From Brachypodium distachyon (Eukaryota; Streptophyta; Magnoliopsida; Poales; Poaceae), in contig NC_016132.3 of NCBI RefSeq assembly GCF_000005505.3, forward strand, positions 28,572,501-28,636,500: a stretch of DNA of 64,000 bases, in the 5' to 3' direction. The notes under the pieces were generated by a model. That model had not been told where the DNA came from. It saw only the letters and a program-made list of their open reading frames with translations, and searched no databases. Made by a program: the position numbers and the translations under genes. Shown piece by piece: positions 42,186 through 52,480 of the stretch. Numbering within the stretch: the stretch's first letter is position 1; every line of letters begins with the position of its first letter.

Positions 42186-45100
42186 CTAGCTGTCGCCGTC
42201 TTCTGCCGGGGGATGGACGGGGGGTTCAGGCTCCGGCTTCATCTGCATCCGCTCGAAGACCTCGTCGACGAACCCGCGCACTGCTTGGGTGTGCGTGGGC
42301 TCGTCCTCGCTATCGGACCAAGCGTCCAGCAGGGACTCGAAGGGAAATTCCGGGTCCCGGAGATGAATCCGCGGGAGGATTGTCCCGGCAACCTCCCGGG
42401 CGCAGTTGGCGACTTCGTTGGTGCCATACTTGGCGATCCAGACATCGAGCGCCCCCAGCTTCCCCAACAAGTCGGAGAAGAAGGGGATCAGCGTCGTGAC
42501 GTCCGCGCCGTCCACCTCCGCCGCCTGCAGCTCGAACTTGGGCAGCAGGTCGCGCAGCGACTCGGCAATCTTCGCTAGCTTCTCCGTCTCGAGCTGCCGG
42601 TGCCCGATCAGCGTGCCGTGATGGAGTCGGGCGTCTTGCGCGTCCTTCTTGGCTTTGCTGATGCGGCCCTCCAGCTTCGCAAGCTCCAAGCGCTGGGTCG
42701 CGTTGGCCTCGCCGGCCTTGGTGAGCTCTTCCCGGACGGCGGCCAACTCGTCCGCAAGCCCGGCCGCTTTGCCTTTGACCGAGTTGAGCTCGGCCTCGTG
42801 CTGAGTCGCCGCTCTCGTCGCGTCCTCGGCGGCCTTGACCTGCACCTCCAGCAGGACGCGGAGACCTCCATGTGCTGGACCTCCAGTTGCCGACAGAGCT
42901 CGGCCTCCGGGACTACCGGCTCCCGAGCAGCCTCCAGGGCTTGCCGGGCCAGCTGCGCCTCCTCTTCGGCGAGGCGCGCCTCTTCGCGCAGCCGGGAGAG
43001 TTCGCGCCGCTCTCTCTCGATGCCTCCTGCAACTCGCCGAGTTGATTCTTGGCGGCGGCATGGCGCTCCCTCACCTCGTTGTAGGAGGTGACGAAGGCGA
43101 ACTGCTGGTCCCGGACGGCGTCCAGGAACCGGTGCCCCCGCTCGAAGACGCTCGGATCCCAGGTAAGAGGATTCCAAGCGACCCTGGCGAGGGTGCCGAG
43201 GTCGGTGCCGGGGAGGGCCCCCGAGGATGATGAAGCCCCAGCTGCTGAAGTAGAGCTGGGCGCAGGGTCGCCAACTTGCTCCCGGGGGTCTTGCCGTCCT
43301 TCCCCGACAACTTCCCCCGCGCCTAGGCTCTGGGGCACCGGGGTTGGAGAGGGCTCCCTGCTTCCGGCGGGGGTCGACCCCTGTTGGACGACGGGTGAGC
43401 CCGAGCCGGCCACGTCCGCGGCTTCAGGCGTGTCGCCGGGTGCCGCCGCAGCGGCGGCGGTCTCCACTGCTGCTGCTGTGTCTGCCGCAGCGGGGCCGGA
43501 CGTGGAAGCTGTTTCCGACTCCCCCTCCGCTGAAGCGACAGCCCCCGTACACGGGTTCGATCTCTGTGCTTTAGTGCTAGTCCCTGGATCGACTCACTAG
43601 CACACACAGTTTCAAGATGTAATATCATAAAACAAAGGTCTCAATATTACAACGAATCATCCAGAATTTAAAAGGTACTTACAACTCGCATAACCTCACG
43701 GGTTAGCTGGAAATAAAACAACTGTTTAGCAGCGGAAAGTGAAAGATACAAGGGCACATCAACACCACGGTGAGAGCGTGTTGGAATGTAAGCCCGTAAC
43801 CCAAACATGCAGAACGTACATCTTACTCGTCGTCGAAGCTTCCTGCATCATTAAACGATGCAGCCACTTGGGTCAATACATTGAATGTATTGGCAAGATT
43901 CACTAGGAGTTATAATAGAACCTACCAAGTATATGCAGTATTTGGCAAGGTGGAGTTCAGGCTGTTTGCGTGGAAGCAGAACATAAAATACCCTACTACA
44001 AAGGAATGTTATAATAATGTTAACTAATGGACACGGGGTAGACACACCCATGCTCCTATTAACCTAGAGTACATTGATGTGGATTCATCAAGTGCCCCCA
44101 CCCTGTTCAACCATCCATTTTATTTAAGAAATTGGAATGAGTCAGACTTTCCTAACAGCTCCACATCTAGTCGCTCAAACTGTCCGTTGCCGGGGACACG
44201 GCTAAGTACTTAGTTTTGACGCTCTCGAGAGTTCGTACACATTCCCCACAAGAAACCGACGTGTTAATCCCTTGCTGTCCTCAGGGTAGAGTGGCAACGG
44301 CATCGATTACGAGATTTTCAGAGGTAATTTCCTAAACCACGAGAGAATCACGCTCCCCCTACACGGCTACCTCAGTACAATTCTTCGGGTTTAGGTTCAT
44401 ACAACTTACTCTTGTCTCGCCAGAGCCCATATAGCATTGTGGCTCTACTAGAAGCTTCTAAATAGGAAACTAGTCCAGTCTCAGTTACCCTAGGTGGCAT
44501 TCCACATTTGCCACGTAGGCGCTCCCCGAATCCACGGGAGAGACGTCATGGACGATCCATTCCTGAATCCACAGGAACTCGACTCAGAGGGACCCATATA
44601 AATGGACCTGACGCCGCTAATCCTCAAAATCTTCAAAGCAGTCCACCTAGGATGGTTCATTGAATTAGTTGTTTTGCCTTACATCTAGCAAAAACATTTC
44701 ATATAGCCAAAGGCATAACAATATCATAATGTAGTTATTTACCCCACGATACTATCTTAGCTTAGCATTCAACTACAATCGATGGCAATTTGGTAGCAAG
44801 GTAATGGCGAGGGTAAACTAGACTACCTGGGATTTTTAGCTAGCATAGAGGTACGAGTAATAGTCCTATCAATGCATCTCTACCAACAACACTAATGCAT
44901 AATTATTTTAAAACAACAATAATAATGGGATATGATCAAAGTGAACTTGCCTTGTCCAAGGTTGTGGTAGTTCTCGCACTCTTCGCAACAACAATGATTA
45001 CACTCCACACAATCTAAATTAAAAGGAACACACACAATAAACACAACACTCAATACAAAATCATGCCATGATGCATATGCTATGATCATGCACAAGGAAG

Positions 45101-48100
45101 GTTACTTCTAAAGTAAAAAGTTTCGTTTCTGTTTTGAAAAGTTTTTCAAATGGTTTGGACGGATTATACAACAACAAAGTGCTAATTAATATGCATGAAA
45201 CAAGGATAGGTTGTAAAACAAAAGATTGTGCGGTTTTGCAACATAGAGCAATATTTAACTTGCATGCCATGATTATACACAAAATAATTTCTTTTCTGGT
45301 CCCACTGGACAGAGAACAAGTTTAATAAATTTTATAGCAAGATAACATGCTCAAAACTATTTTGAAACAATTCATTTGAAAATTAAACCATATTCAACCA
45401 TTCTGTAAATAGCTACTGTCTAAGTTGTTCAAAACTAAAATTAAAAAGTGCCAAAATATTCTACACGTTGAGACGATTTCAGAAAGGTGCGGATCACAAT
45501 TTTTGGACAAACGGTTTGAAAGATACGAGGTTTTAAAGATACAGGGGCTTTTCTGCAAAAGTGCATTACTAATTCGGCCGAATTAAAATAAAAAAAAATG
45601 CTCTGCCACGTGGCAGCGTGGGATAGGCTGGGATCTAGGGTTCCGGCTGGCGGGGCTAGCTCGCCGGACGGTCCGGTCCTGTGCGGCTGGTCCGGTCTGG
45701 TTCAGCCGGTTTTCCTTTTCTTTTATCTATTTTCTGTTTTTGAACCTCAAAATTGATTCGGAGCTCCAAATCACTCCAAATGAAATGCAAAAAAATTTGT
45801 AAAATCATATTTTCATATGATCTAACTTTTGGAATAAGAATTTTCTCAAAATAAAATATTTAAAAATACATTTGCCTATAAAATGGCTTTTAGGCCCCTC
45901 AAGCTATCGAAACAAATTATTTTTGAAAATACTTTCAAAAGCCAATTTATGGGATAGCTCTATATATGCATTAAATCCCTTTTTACCGCAATACCCTCAT
46001 GGGTTAAAATGCAAATACTCAAGAGCAAGATCAACGACCAAAATCAAATAAAGGCGTTTCCGCAGAAGGGTTTTCTGGGCAAATTTTAGGGTTTTGAAAG
46101 TGATCAAATGCAAGGGCGACATGATGCTTATGATATGCAATGCATATGAAGAGTTTTGAAAATTGGGATGTTACATCCGCCCCCGCGGTCCCGACGACCG
46201 ACTCGAGGTCGGCCACGGCCGCGCCTGTTCCGGGCGAGGGCGCACTTGTGCCTACAACCGTGAAAAAGCATGAGGGTCGGAGATGGTTGGTGCTATCGAA
46301 GGCGAACAAGGGCAACCGGGGCGGTTACCTTGTGCGGCCGTCGGGCTTGCCGGTGCAGCCTCTCCTACCTCGCCTGCGCCAGCGGGAGCATCCAAGGGTC
46401 TTGCCGCGGGCGAGCTGCCGCTTGCTGCAGTAAAAGAAGGTATGTTCGTGAATTTGGCTAACAGGAATTGCAGTTGCAGAGAATCAACGAAGACATACCC
46501 GATGCCGGCTCTGTCTCTGCTGGGGCTGGGTCGCCAAGGGACGCGCCCGCGCTGACGCTGGCCCCCGAGGCAGCAGGATCGGTGGCGCCGCCAGCGTCCG
46601 CGTGCGTCCTCTTGCATGGCGAGCCGGGCGGGGAATCGCTCCTCGCCCTCTTGCTAGCGCCCGCCGGCGAGGAGGACTTTGGAGGGTTGCGCCGGAGCGC
46701 GAAGCCCCAAGAGACCCCCCGGGCGGGCGGCGCCGTGGGCACCCGCGGTGTCGCCGTGACCCGGAGAGCTCCGGGAGTCGATGGCGATGCCACCGCGATG
46801 CCGGGCGCCAAGCTCGCGGAGGCCCCCGCTACCGGAGCGAAGGCCGTCGCCGGGGCACCGGAGTCCCCCGCGGGTGCTGGAGTTGCCGGGGTACCGGCGG
46901 GCACCCCGGGACCAGTTCCCGCCGCGGAGCTGGCGGCCGCCGCCAGGGCAGGGGCCGCTGCCGAGGCACTCGCGGCCCCTATTGCCGCGGATGCCGTCGC
47001 GGTATCGATGGGCGCCCCAGGAGCGGCGGACGTCGCGGTTGAGGAGGTGGCTGTGGCCGCCGCGAACGCCCTCGACCTTCTCACGATCAGGGGCGCGTTG
47101 TCGCTGCTTTCCTCATCGTCCTCCACGGCGACGACTTCCGGGGACGTGGCCACCTGGCCCGCCTCGTCGTCCAGTGACCGGAGGGAGGGCCCGCTGGGCT
47201 CGGACCCGCCCTCGTTCTCCTCGAGCACCTGCTTCCCGCGGGGTGCCTGCGGGGGAGCGTGCGGGACGCGGGTGGGGGTGTCGTCCATCAGCCCCCACTC
47301 GTTGCAGGGCGGGAAGGCGCCGACGATGTCACTGAGTGCCTTGACGCCGGCATCTAGAGCGGAGACCCCTGGCGGGAACTCCGTCGACTGAAAGACCTCG
47401 CCGGAGACCCCCTTCACCCACGTCCTGAGGGACTCCAAGTCCATGCCGTCCGCCTGGAGGCGTGTCCTGTCCCCGGAGCCCATGTACATCCACGCGGGCC
47501 GGGAACGCAGCTGCAGCGGAGCTATGCGCCGATGGACGAAGGTGCGCACCACGTCGACATCTGTGAGCCCCGCTAGCCGCAACGCCTTGATCTTCTCCAC
47601 GATGGGGAGGAGGTCGGCGTTGCGGTGGTACCTATCCTGCCAGCCGATCTGGGGCACCGGCAGCTCCGTCGGCGGCTGGATGAACTCTTAGGGGTCCTCC
47701 ACTCGGACCCAGCACCAGTCGCCCCGCCACTCTTTTTCGATCTTCTTCCCCGACCGGACGATGAACTCTGACTTCATCTGGTCGCGGGCCCGGAAAACCA
47801 CCCCCGACGACATTGCCTTCATGTTGTCGATGCGCGGGTAAAAGTAATGGCGGAAGAGCCCCACCGATGGCATCTCCCCCACGAACGCCTCGCATAGGAA
47901 CTGGAAGGTGGCGAGGAGGAAGAGCGAGGTGGGGTGGAGCTGTGCCACCCGCAACTGATAAGACTCCATCAGCGCGTGGAGGAACAGAGAAAAGGGCGGC
48001 ACCATGCCGCAGAGGAGGAAGCGCGCGAACACCCGGAAGTCATTATCCTGGTGTTCGACGCCCGCCGGGAAGATCCGCGTCTCCCCGTGCTCGTTGAAGT

Positions 48101-48296
48101 TGGAGGCGACGGCGTGCCGGAGCTTCCCCAGTGCCTCGTCGTTGTAGCCGGGGCGGAAGAAGGCTACTTTTGCACGCATCTCCCGCCTCTTCTGGTCCTT
48201 GGCGGCGGCCACTTTGAGTGCCGCCTCGGTCTTGCTGGTCACGGGCTTCTTCGAAGACTGGACCTCCTTCCCCTTCCTGGTGGTGGGGGGCGCCAT
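42186..48296 (-). pseudogene. Antisense ORF (aORF) of element III, split by solo LTR G
   Basis: ATG at 48296 on the minus strand (MAPPTTRKGKEVQSSKKP). Exon 1 (48296-46499) has DNDFRVFARFLLCGMVPPFS and GLFRHYFYPRIDNM, then an Ala/Pro-rich linker, with one stop near 47688 where Gln is expected. Intron 1 is 46498-46425 (GTATGT...CTGCAG), exon 2 is 46424-46329 (96 nt), intron 2 is 46328-46252 (GTAACC...TTGTAG), and exon 3 starts at 46251. Exons 1, 2 and 3 join in the same phase with no stop at the joints. Solo LTR G (43531-46175) splits exon 3 without changing the flanking frame. The coiled coil follows, with a frameshift near 43020, ending PAEDGDS at 42186. Confidence 0.8.
43531..46175 (-). mobile_element. 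Solo LTR G (TGTAACATCCC family), 2645 bp
   Basis: On the minus strand it begins TGTAACATCCCAATTTTCAA and ends GGGGGCTGTCGCTTCA. Target duplication TCCGC at 43526-43530 and 46176-46180. Inserted in exon 3 of the element III aORF. Related to solo LTR H (55604-58751) and to the LTR of element VI (61539 onward), but lacks most of the GC-rich block that copy H has at about 56100-56640. No internal domain, and no ORF I can support. Confidence 0.93.
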
Positions 48297-48407
48297 GGGG
48301 AGCGAGGGCGGAAGCTGGCAAGAGCGCAGGGATGCGAGATGCGGAAAAGGATGGAGGCAAAAGGGCAAAGTGTTGCTCCCCGTTGCCAACAGTGGAAGCT
48401 TTATGAC

Positions 48408-48416
48408 GCCCGGTCG
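48408..48416 (-). promoter_or_regulatory. TATA-like box of the aORF, element III
   Basis: The minus strand reads TCATAAAGC, about 115-120 bp upstream of the ATG at 48296, as in elements II and IV. The stretch 48297-48701 between the aORF and the 3' LTR otherwise holds only this leader. Confidence 0.55.
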
Positions 48417-48701
48417 TTTGGTAACGGCTGGTTCCGTACCCTACGGGTGCGCGGGGATAACTCCTAATCACTGGGAGTAATGCGCGGAGTGGCCTTAACT
48501 ACCCTATTTAGGGGGGGGGAGTTAGGGCGGAAATCTCGCGCCCAGTACTCCGCTTTTGGCGGCGCCGTACACGGGGCAGCGAAGGGATGCGGGCCCGCAA
48601 CTGATCGGGGGCCCACACGTTGGTTAAGGGCGTAGCCCGGCAACCGACTAGGAAGAGACCCTTCCGGGAACAGGTGATGCCGGCCCACGCCCGGGGGCTA
48701 C

Positions 48702-49680
48702 TGTCGCACCAGTGGCACCAGGGGTTCCACCGTTGCGCGACGCGTGGCCCCCTCCCCCGGGTTCCCGGGAAGGTCTCATCCCGGGGAGCGCCGACGAGCT
48801 TCCCGGCAAGCTACCAGCCCGAAAGGGGCTCGCGGGGCTTCTGGGAATATTCCCGCTTAGGCACCTCTCGGGAAGCTGCTTCCTGGGAGGAGGTTCCCGG
48901 GTGCGCTGGGCCCCGGTGCTTCCCGGGTCGACTTGCGGGGACTGGGGGTTCCCGGACGCGTGCCCCCCGCCTCGGGTCGTGGGGCCCACCGGACAGCGCC
49001 TCACGGGCGCGTGACGGGCGCGGAACGCGCGGTCCCACCAAGGCAAGGAATGAGGCGCGCGGCTCAGTAAACGAGCCGACCGACGGGTAGTTACCCGTCC
49101 GATCCAAGGAACAGTGGTTGTCCAATCCTACCCTAGGGTCTTAGGCCCCTAGCAGCGGAGGTGGCACTCATGCATGCCACCAGCTCACCAGGAAGAGTTG
49201 CGTGCCTCCCCGTTGGACACTTGTAGCCCATGCACCGTGGCACATGTGGCATCCCCTTGTGTATAAAAGGAGGACCCATGCCAGCGGTCAAGGGGGTTAG
49301 AGGGTTGACGGGTCAGACAGTTGGGAGGATAGTGAGTTGATCAGTTGGTTCCGGTAGACAGCAAGTAGAGAATAGCAAGGAGTACTTAGACATTGAGAGG
49401 AAGCCCGGGAATTGGCCCGGCGAGAACTTGTAAGTGCTTGATCCTCAATCAATATCAGTTCAGACAGGCAAGACGTAGGGTTTTACGCCTCCGGGTGGCC
49501 CGAACCTGGGTAAAAAACGGGTGTGCCTTTGTTCTGGTACTAGCGCGCCCTCTTGGCACTGGGTCTCACCGGCCCCATAGGGCCCCATCGACCGTGCCGG
49601 CGATAACCGGGTCTCCGCCCCAGACGCCCCTACCGAACCTAAAAGGGGGACGTGGCTGCACGCCCTCGGTGTCTGAGCAC
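48702..49680 (+). repeat. 3' LTR of element III, last 12 bp missing
   Basis: Starts TGTCGCACCAGTGGCACC and follows the 5' LTR to GTGTCTGAGCAC at 49680, where the 5' LTR goes on with 12 more bases ending GACGACA. Instead it joins an RNase H/integrase fragment. TATA box at 49262-49269. Confidence 0.92.
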
Positions 49681-49886
49681 GCGGAATTGATCGCCCACTA
49701 TTTGAAAGGGGAGGCTCTCCCGGAGGATGACGTCACCGTGGAGCGCGTAGCGTGGCAAGCCAAGATGTACACTGTGATAGACGGCAGCATCTACCGCAGG
49801 CGTGCGAATGGTGTCAAACTCATCTGCGTGCCGCCGGAAGAAGGGTGCGCACTATTGGAGGACATACATCGAGGCACGTGTTCACA
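49681..49886 (+). pseudogene. RNase H-integrase linker fragment of a Tat element
   Basis: Plus-strand peptide AELIAHYLKGEALPEDDVTV, then KMYTVIDGSIYRRRANGVKL and EGCALLEDIHRGTCSH align with 39307-39510 of element III (EEIARYLKGEALPEDDVAAE and onward). The fragment ends at TTCACA (49886), where the inverted repeat of the next element begins. Its orientation equals that of the RT fragment left of element III. Confidence 0.87.
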
Positions 49887-49887
49887 T

Positions 49888-50261
49888 GGCACGGCGGGCT
49901 CGACTCGGCCTCTAAAGCTGGGTGGTGGCAGGTCGAGGAACGCACACGGTTCCGCCAAAGGGGCACTGAACAACTGCTCGTCATCTGTGGAGGACTAGTA
50001 GACGCGGTTGAATGGCGGTACGTTGCCAATAGGTGTTGGGCTTCCCATCTATTTGATCATGTCACTGATACTCCCTTACCTTTCTTCTTGTTTTCTATAG
50101 ATGGGAAGCCCAGCACCTTTTGGCAACGTACCGCCGTTTACCCGAGTCTACTACCCCTCCACGAACAACGACTAGTTGTTCAGTGCCCCTTTGGCGGCTC
50201 TGTGTGCGTCTCTTGACCTGCCACCACCCAGGTTCAGAGGCCGAGTCGAGCCCACCGTGCC
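49888..50261. repeat. Inverted repeat, two 163-bp arms with 48-bp loop
   Basis: Arm 1 (49888-50050) starts GGCACGGCGGGCTCGACTCG and ends GGGCTTCCCATCT. Arm 2 (50099-50261) is its reverse complement with about seven of eight positions matching by eye. The loop is 50051-50098 and ends in a pyrimidine tract plus CTATAG. Arm 2 is the start of the chromovirus ORF0. Arm 1 encodes the same peptide on the minus strand (FSAPLAEPCAFLDLPPPSFR versus FSAPLAALCASLDLPPPRFR). Confidence 0.92.
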
Positions 50262-50985
50262 AGAAGGATGGCAACCACGGTGGGAGATTGAGGTGAAGAT
50301 CCGCGGGCGTGAGATCGCACCTGCTACAAAGGATATCACCTTCATCGCCCGCTACCCCACCTTCGAGCAAGGCCTTCAGTTCACCATGCAGTGCACCTTC
50401 GCGCAGGTGTGCCGGGACTATCGGCATGAGTTTCCCGAGTACTCCCCCTTCCGTCTCTTTGGAAGGCGGAACCACACGTGCCAGGCCATGCCAACAGCCG
50501 ACGACCAGGTGTCTGAGGTGGCCGCCCAGTTTGAGAGCATGGAGAAGAACACCGAGGATCTGGAGACCTGCCTTGGTGAGGAGATGACCAGGACTGACGA
50601 TGCTGAAAAGCTAGTCGGTCATTTGCTGGAGGAGAAGACCCAATGGCAGGAGGATAAGGCATTGCTGCAGAACATTATCCTCAACATGGGAGACGCCATT
50701 GACCAGCTAAAGTACAAGAGAGACCTGGCTCGCTACTACTGCGAGCAGTTCAAGGCCTTCATTGAGGCAGCAGCCACAGCCGCCGCCGAGCCAGCACGAA
50801 CTGCCACACCGGCACCAGACCAGGCCCCACCGCCACTGCAAGATCAAGAGGTGGTACCTCAGGAGGGAGTGCCGACTGAGGAGGAGGAGCCCCGGGAGGT
50901 CCACGAGATGGGCACCCCTGCCGCCAACACCCGCTCCAAGAGGAAGAGGGTGAATGGAGCCATGACATCAGCCACACATCCCTAG
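50101..50985 (+). pseudogene. ORF0-like protein upstream of gag
   Basis: The frame opens at ATG 50101 (MGSPAPFGNVPPFTRVYYPS) right after a TTTTCTATAG splice-acceptor-like sequence. It is interrupted by TAG at 50173 and then continues to the stop at 50983-50985. In the inverted arm the equivalent codon is CAG, so the TAG is a later C-to-T change. The protein has PPPRFRGRVEPTVPEGW, a globular part up to about residue 120, a helical acidic segment (EDLETCLGEEMTRTDDAEKL) that could form a coiled coil, a Pro/Ala-rich part and a basic tail RSKRKRV. Function unknown. Confidence 0.7.
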
Positions 50986-51278
50986 TCTCGATGCCCCCCA
51001 GTCTTTATCAGTTATCTATCGTTATCAGTATTGCGAGTTAGTCATTGACCATACAATCTATGTGTATGGCAATGTAGATCGATTGCATTTCTCTCGTACT
51101 CTTTTCTTATGGTAGTGTCCCATCATGAACAAGAGTGATTTGCTATATTTCCCAAAACCTTTTTATGATTGATTGAGTGTATGATTGATATATGCTTGAG
51201 TCAATATCTTGTTTTGGGGGCTTAGACATCCTTAGCTCTATTCTGTCTATTATTCCTCATCTATGCTACCCTAAACAG

Positions 51279-52480
51279 ATGCCTCCAAGACGACAGAACC
51301 CTGCAAACAACGCCGAGGCTAACAACGCCGAAGCAGAAGGGAATGCTGCAACCATGCAGCAACTGTTGGCCGCCCAGATCCAATTCTTCCAGCTGATCAC
51401 TCAGCAACTGGCCAACAACAACGCCAACCACCAGCAGAACCCCAACAACAACCAGCAACACCACCCTCCACAAGTGGATATGCTGACCAGGTTCCTGCGT
51501 TTACGCCCACCCACCTTCTCTAGCTCACCAGAGCCAATCGTGGCAGACGACTGGCTCCGCTCAGTTAACAAGAATTTGGTGACAATCAATTGCACCGAGG
51601 AAGAGAAGGTGAGATTTGCAGCTCACCTATTGGAAGGACCAGCTGCATCCTAGGGGGAGAACTACCAGATCACCACCCCCATCGAGCATGTCACCTGGGA
51701 CATGTTCCAAGAAGCCTTCCGCACCGCCCACATCTCAGCGGGGTGCTTAATTTGAAGAAGAAGGAATTCCTGCGGCTCAGACAAGGAAGCCGCACTGTGG
51801 TCGAGTTCATCGACCAGTTCAATAGCCTCACTCGCTATGCGCCGGACGAGGTGAACACGGACGCTAAGCGCCGAGAGAGATTCTTGGACGTGCTGAACGA
51901 TGAACTCTCCGTTCAGTTGGCTGTTGCTTACACTCCTACCTACCAATCGCTCATTGACAAGGCGATTGTGTTAGAAAACAAGCTTCACCAGATGGAGAAC
52001 CGCAAGAGGAGACTCCACCAAGGAGGATCTCACGCGGGGCCACAACAGAAGCCGTGCATCACCCAGGACGGCAGTGGTAGTTCGTCTGTGCACAGGGCTG
52101 GGGGCCACAACGACAGACGCAGTGGAGGGTATGACCATCAGAACCGCCATACCGGGAACAACAGCAGCAGCAAGCACCAGCAGCACCAGCACCAGTAGCA
52201 GAATTAGTAGCACCAGCAGCGCTCGAGGCTCCACAACGGGAATGGTAACCACAATGGAAGTGGAAACCTAAATGGCAATGGAAAGGGCCACACCAACGGC
52301 AATGGAGCCGGACAGAACTGCAACCCTGGCAGGGACATGAGCCAGGTGGAGTGCTACAAGTGCCACAAGATGGGGCACTACTCCAACGACTGCCCAGAAA
52401 GGATGACAGGGAATGTGGTTAAACCAAACCCATTCCAGAAGGGCAACGTGAACCACATCGACGTTGAAGAGATCACCGAG
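51279..52480 (+). pseudogene. gag of the chromovirus
   Basis: ATG at 51279 (MPPRRQNPANNAEANN), then an Asn/Gln-rich stretch and FLRLRPPTFSSSPEPIVADD. A TAG at 51651 replaces the expected Trp of AASWW. A 1-nt frameshift near 51740 leads to NLKKKEFLRLRQGSRTVVEF, typical of retrotransposon gag. Three TAG codons near 52196-52208 lie in a Gln-rich run, each one C-to-T away from CAG. The zinc knuckle CYKCHKMGHYSNDC (52352-52393) fits CX2CX4HX4C. The 293 bp before it (50986-51278) hold no ORF and form the ORF0-gag spacer. Confidence 0.87.

Larger units (their letters stand above)
33528..49680 (+). mobile_element. Tat-lineage Ty3/Gypsy element III, plus strand
   Basis: LTRs of 991 bp (33528-35533 without solo LTR F) and 979 bp (48702-49680, lacking the last 12 bp). 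The two differ at five positions over the roughly 350 bp I compared by eye (35041-35390 against 49200-49549), so this is the youngest Tat copy here. Order: LTR, primer-binding site, shortened gag, solo LTR E, protease, RT, RNase H-integrase, spacer, aORF (minus), LTR. Internal deletions remove parts of gag, the protease-RT linker and the RT-RNase H connection. Only RNase H-integrase has a long intact frame. No target duplication can be checked because the 3' end is trimmed. Confidence 0.9.
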
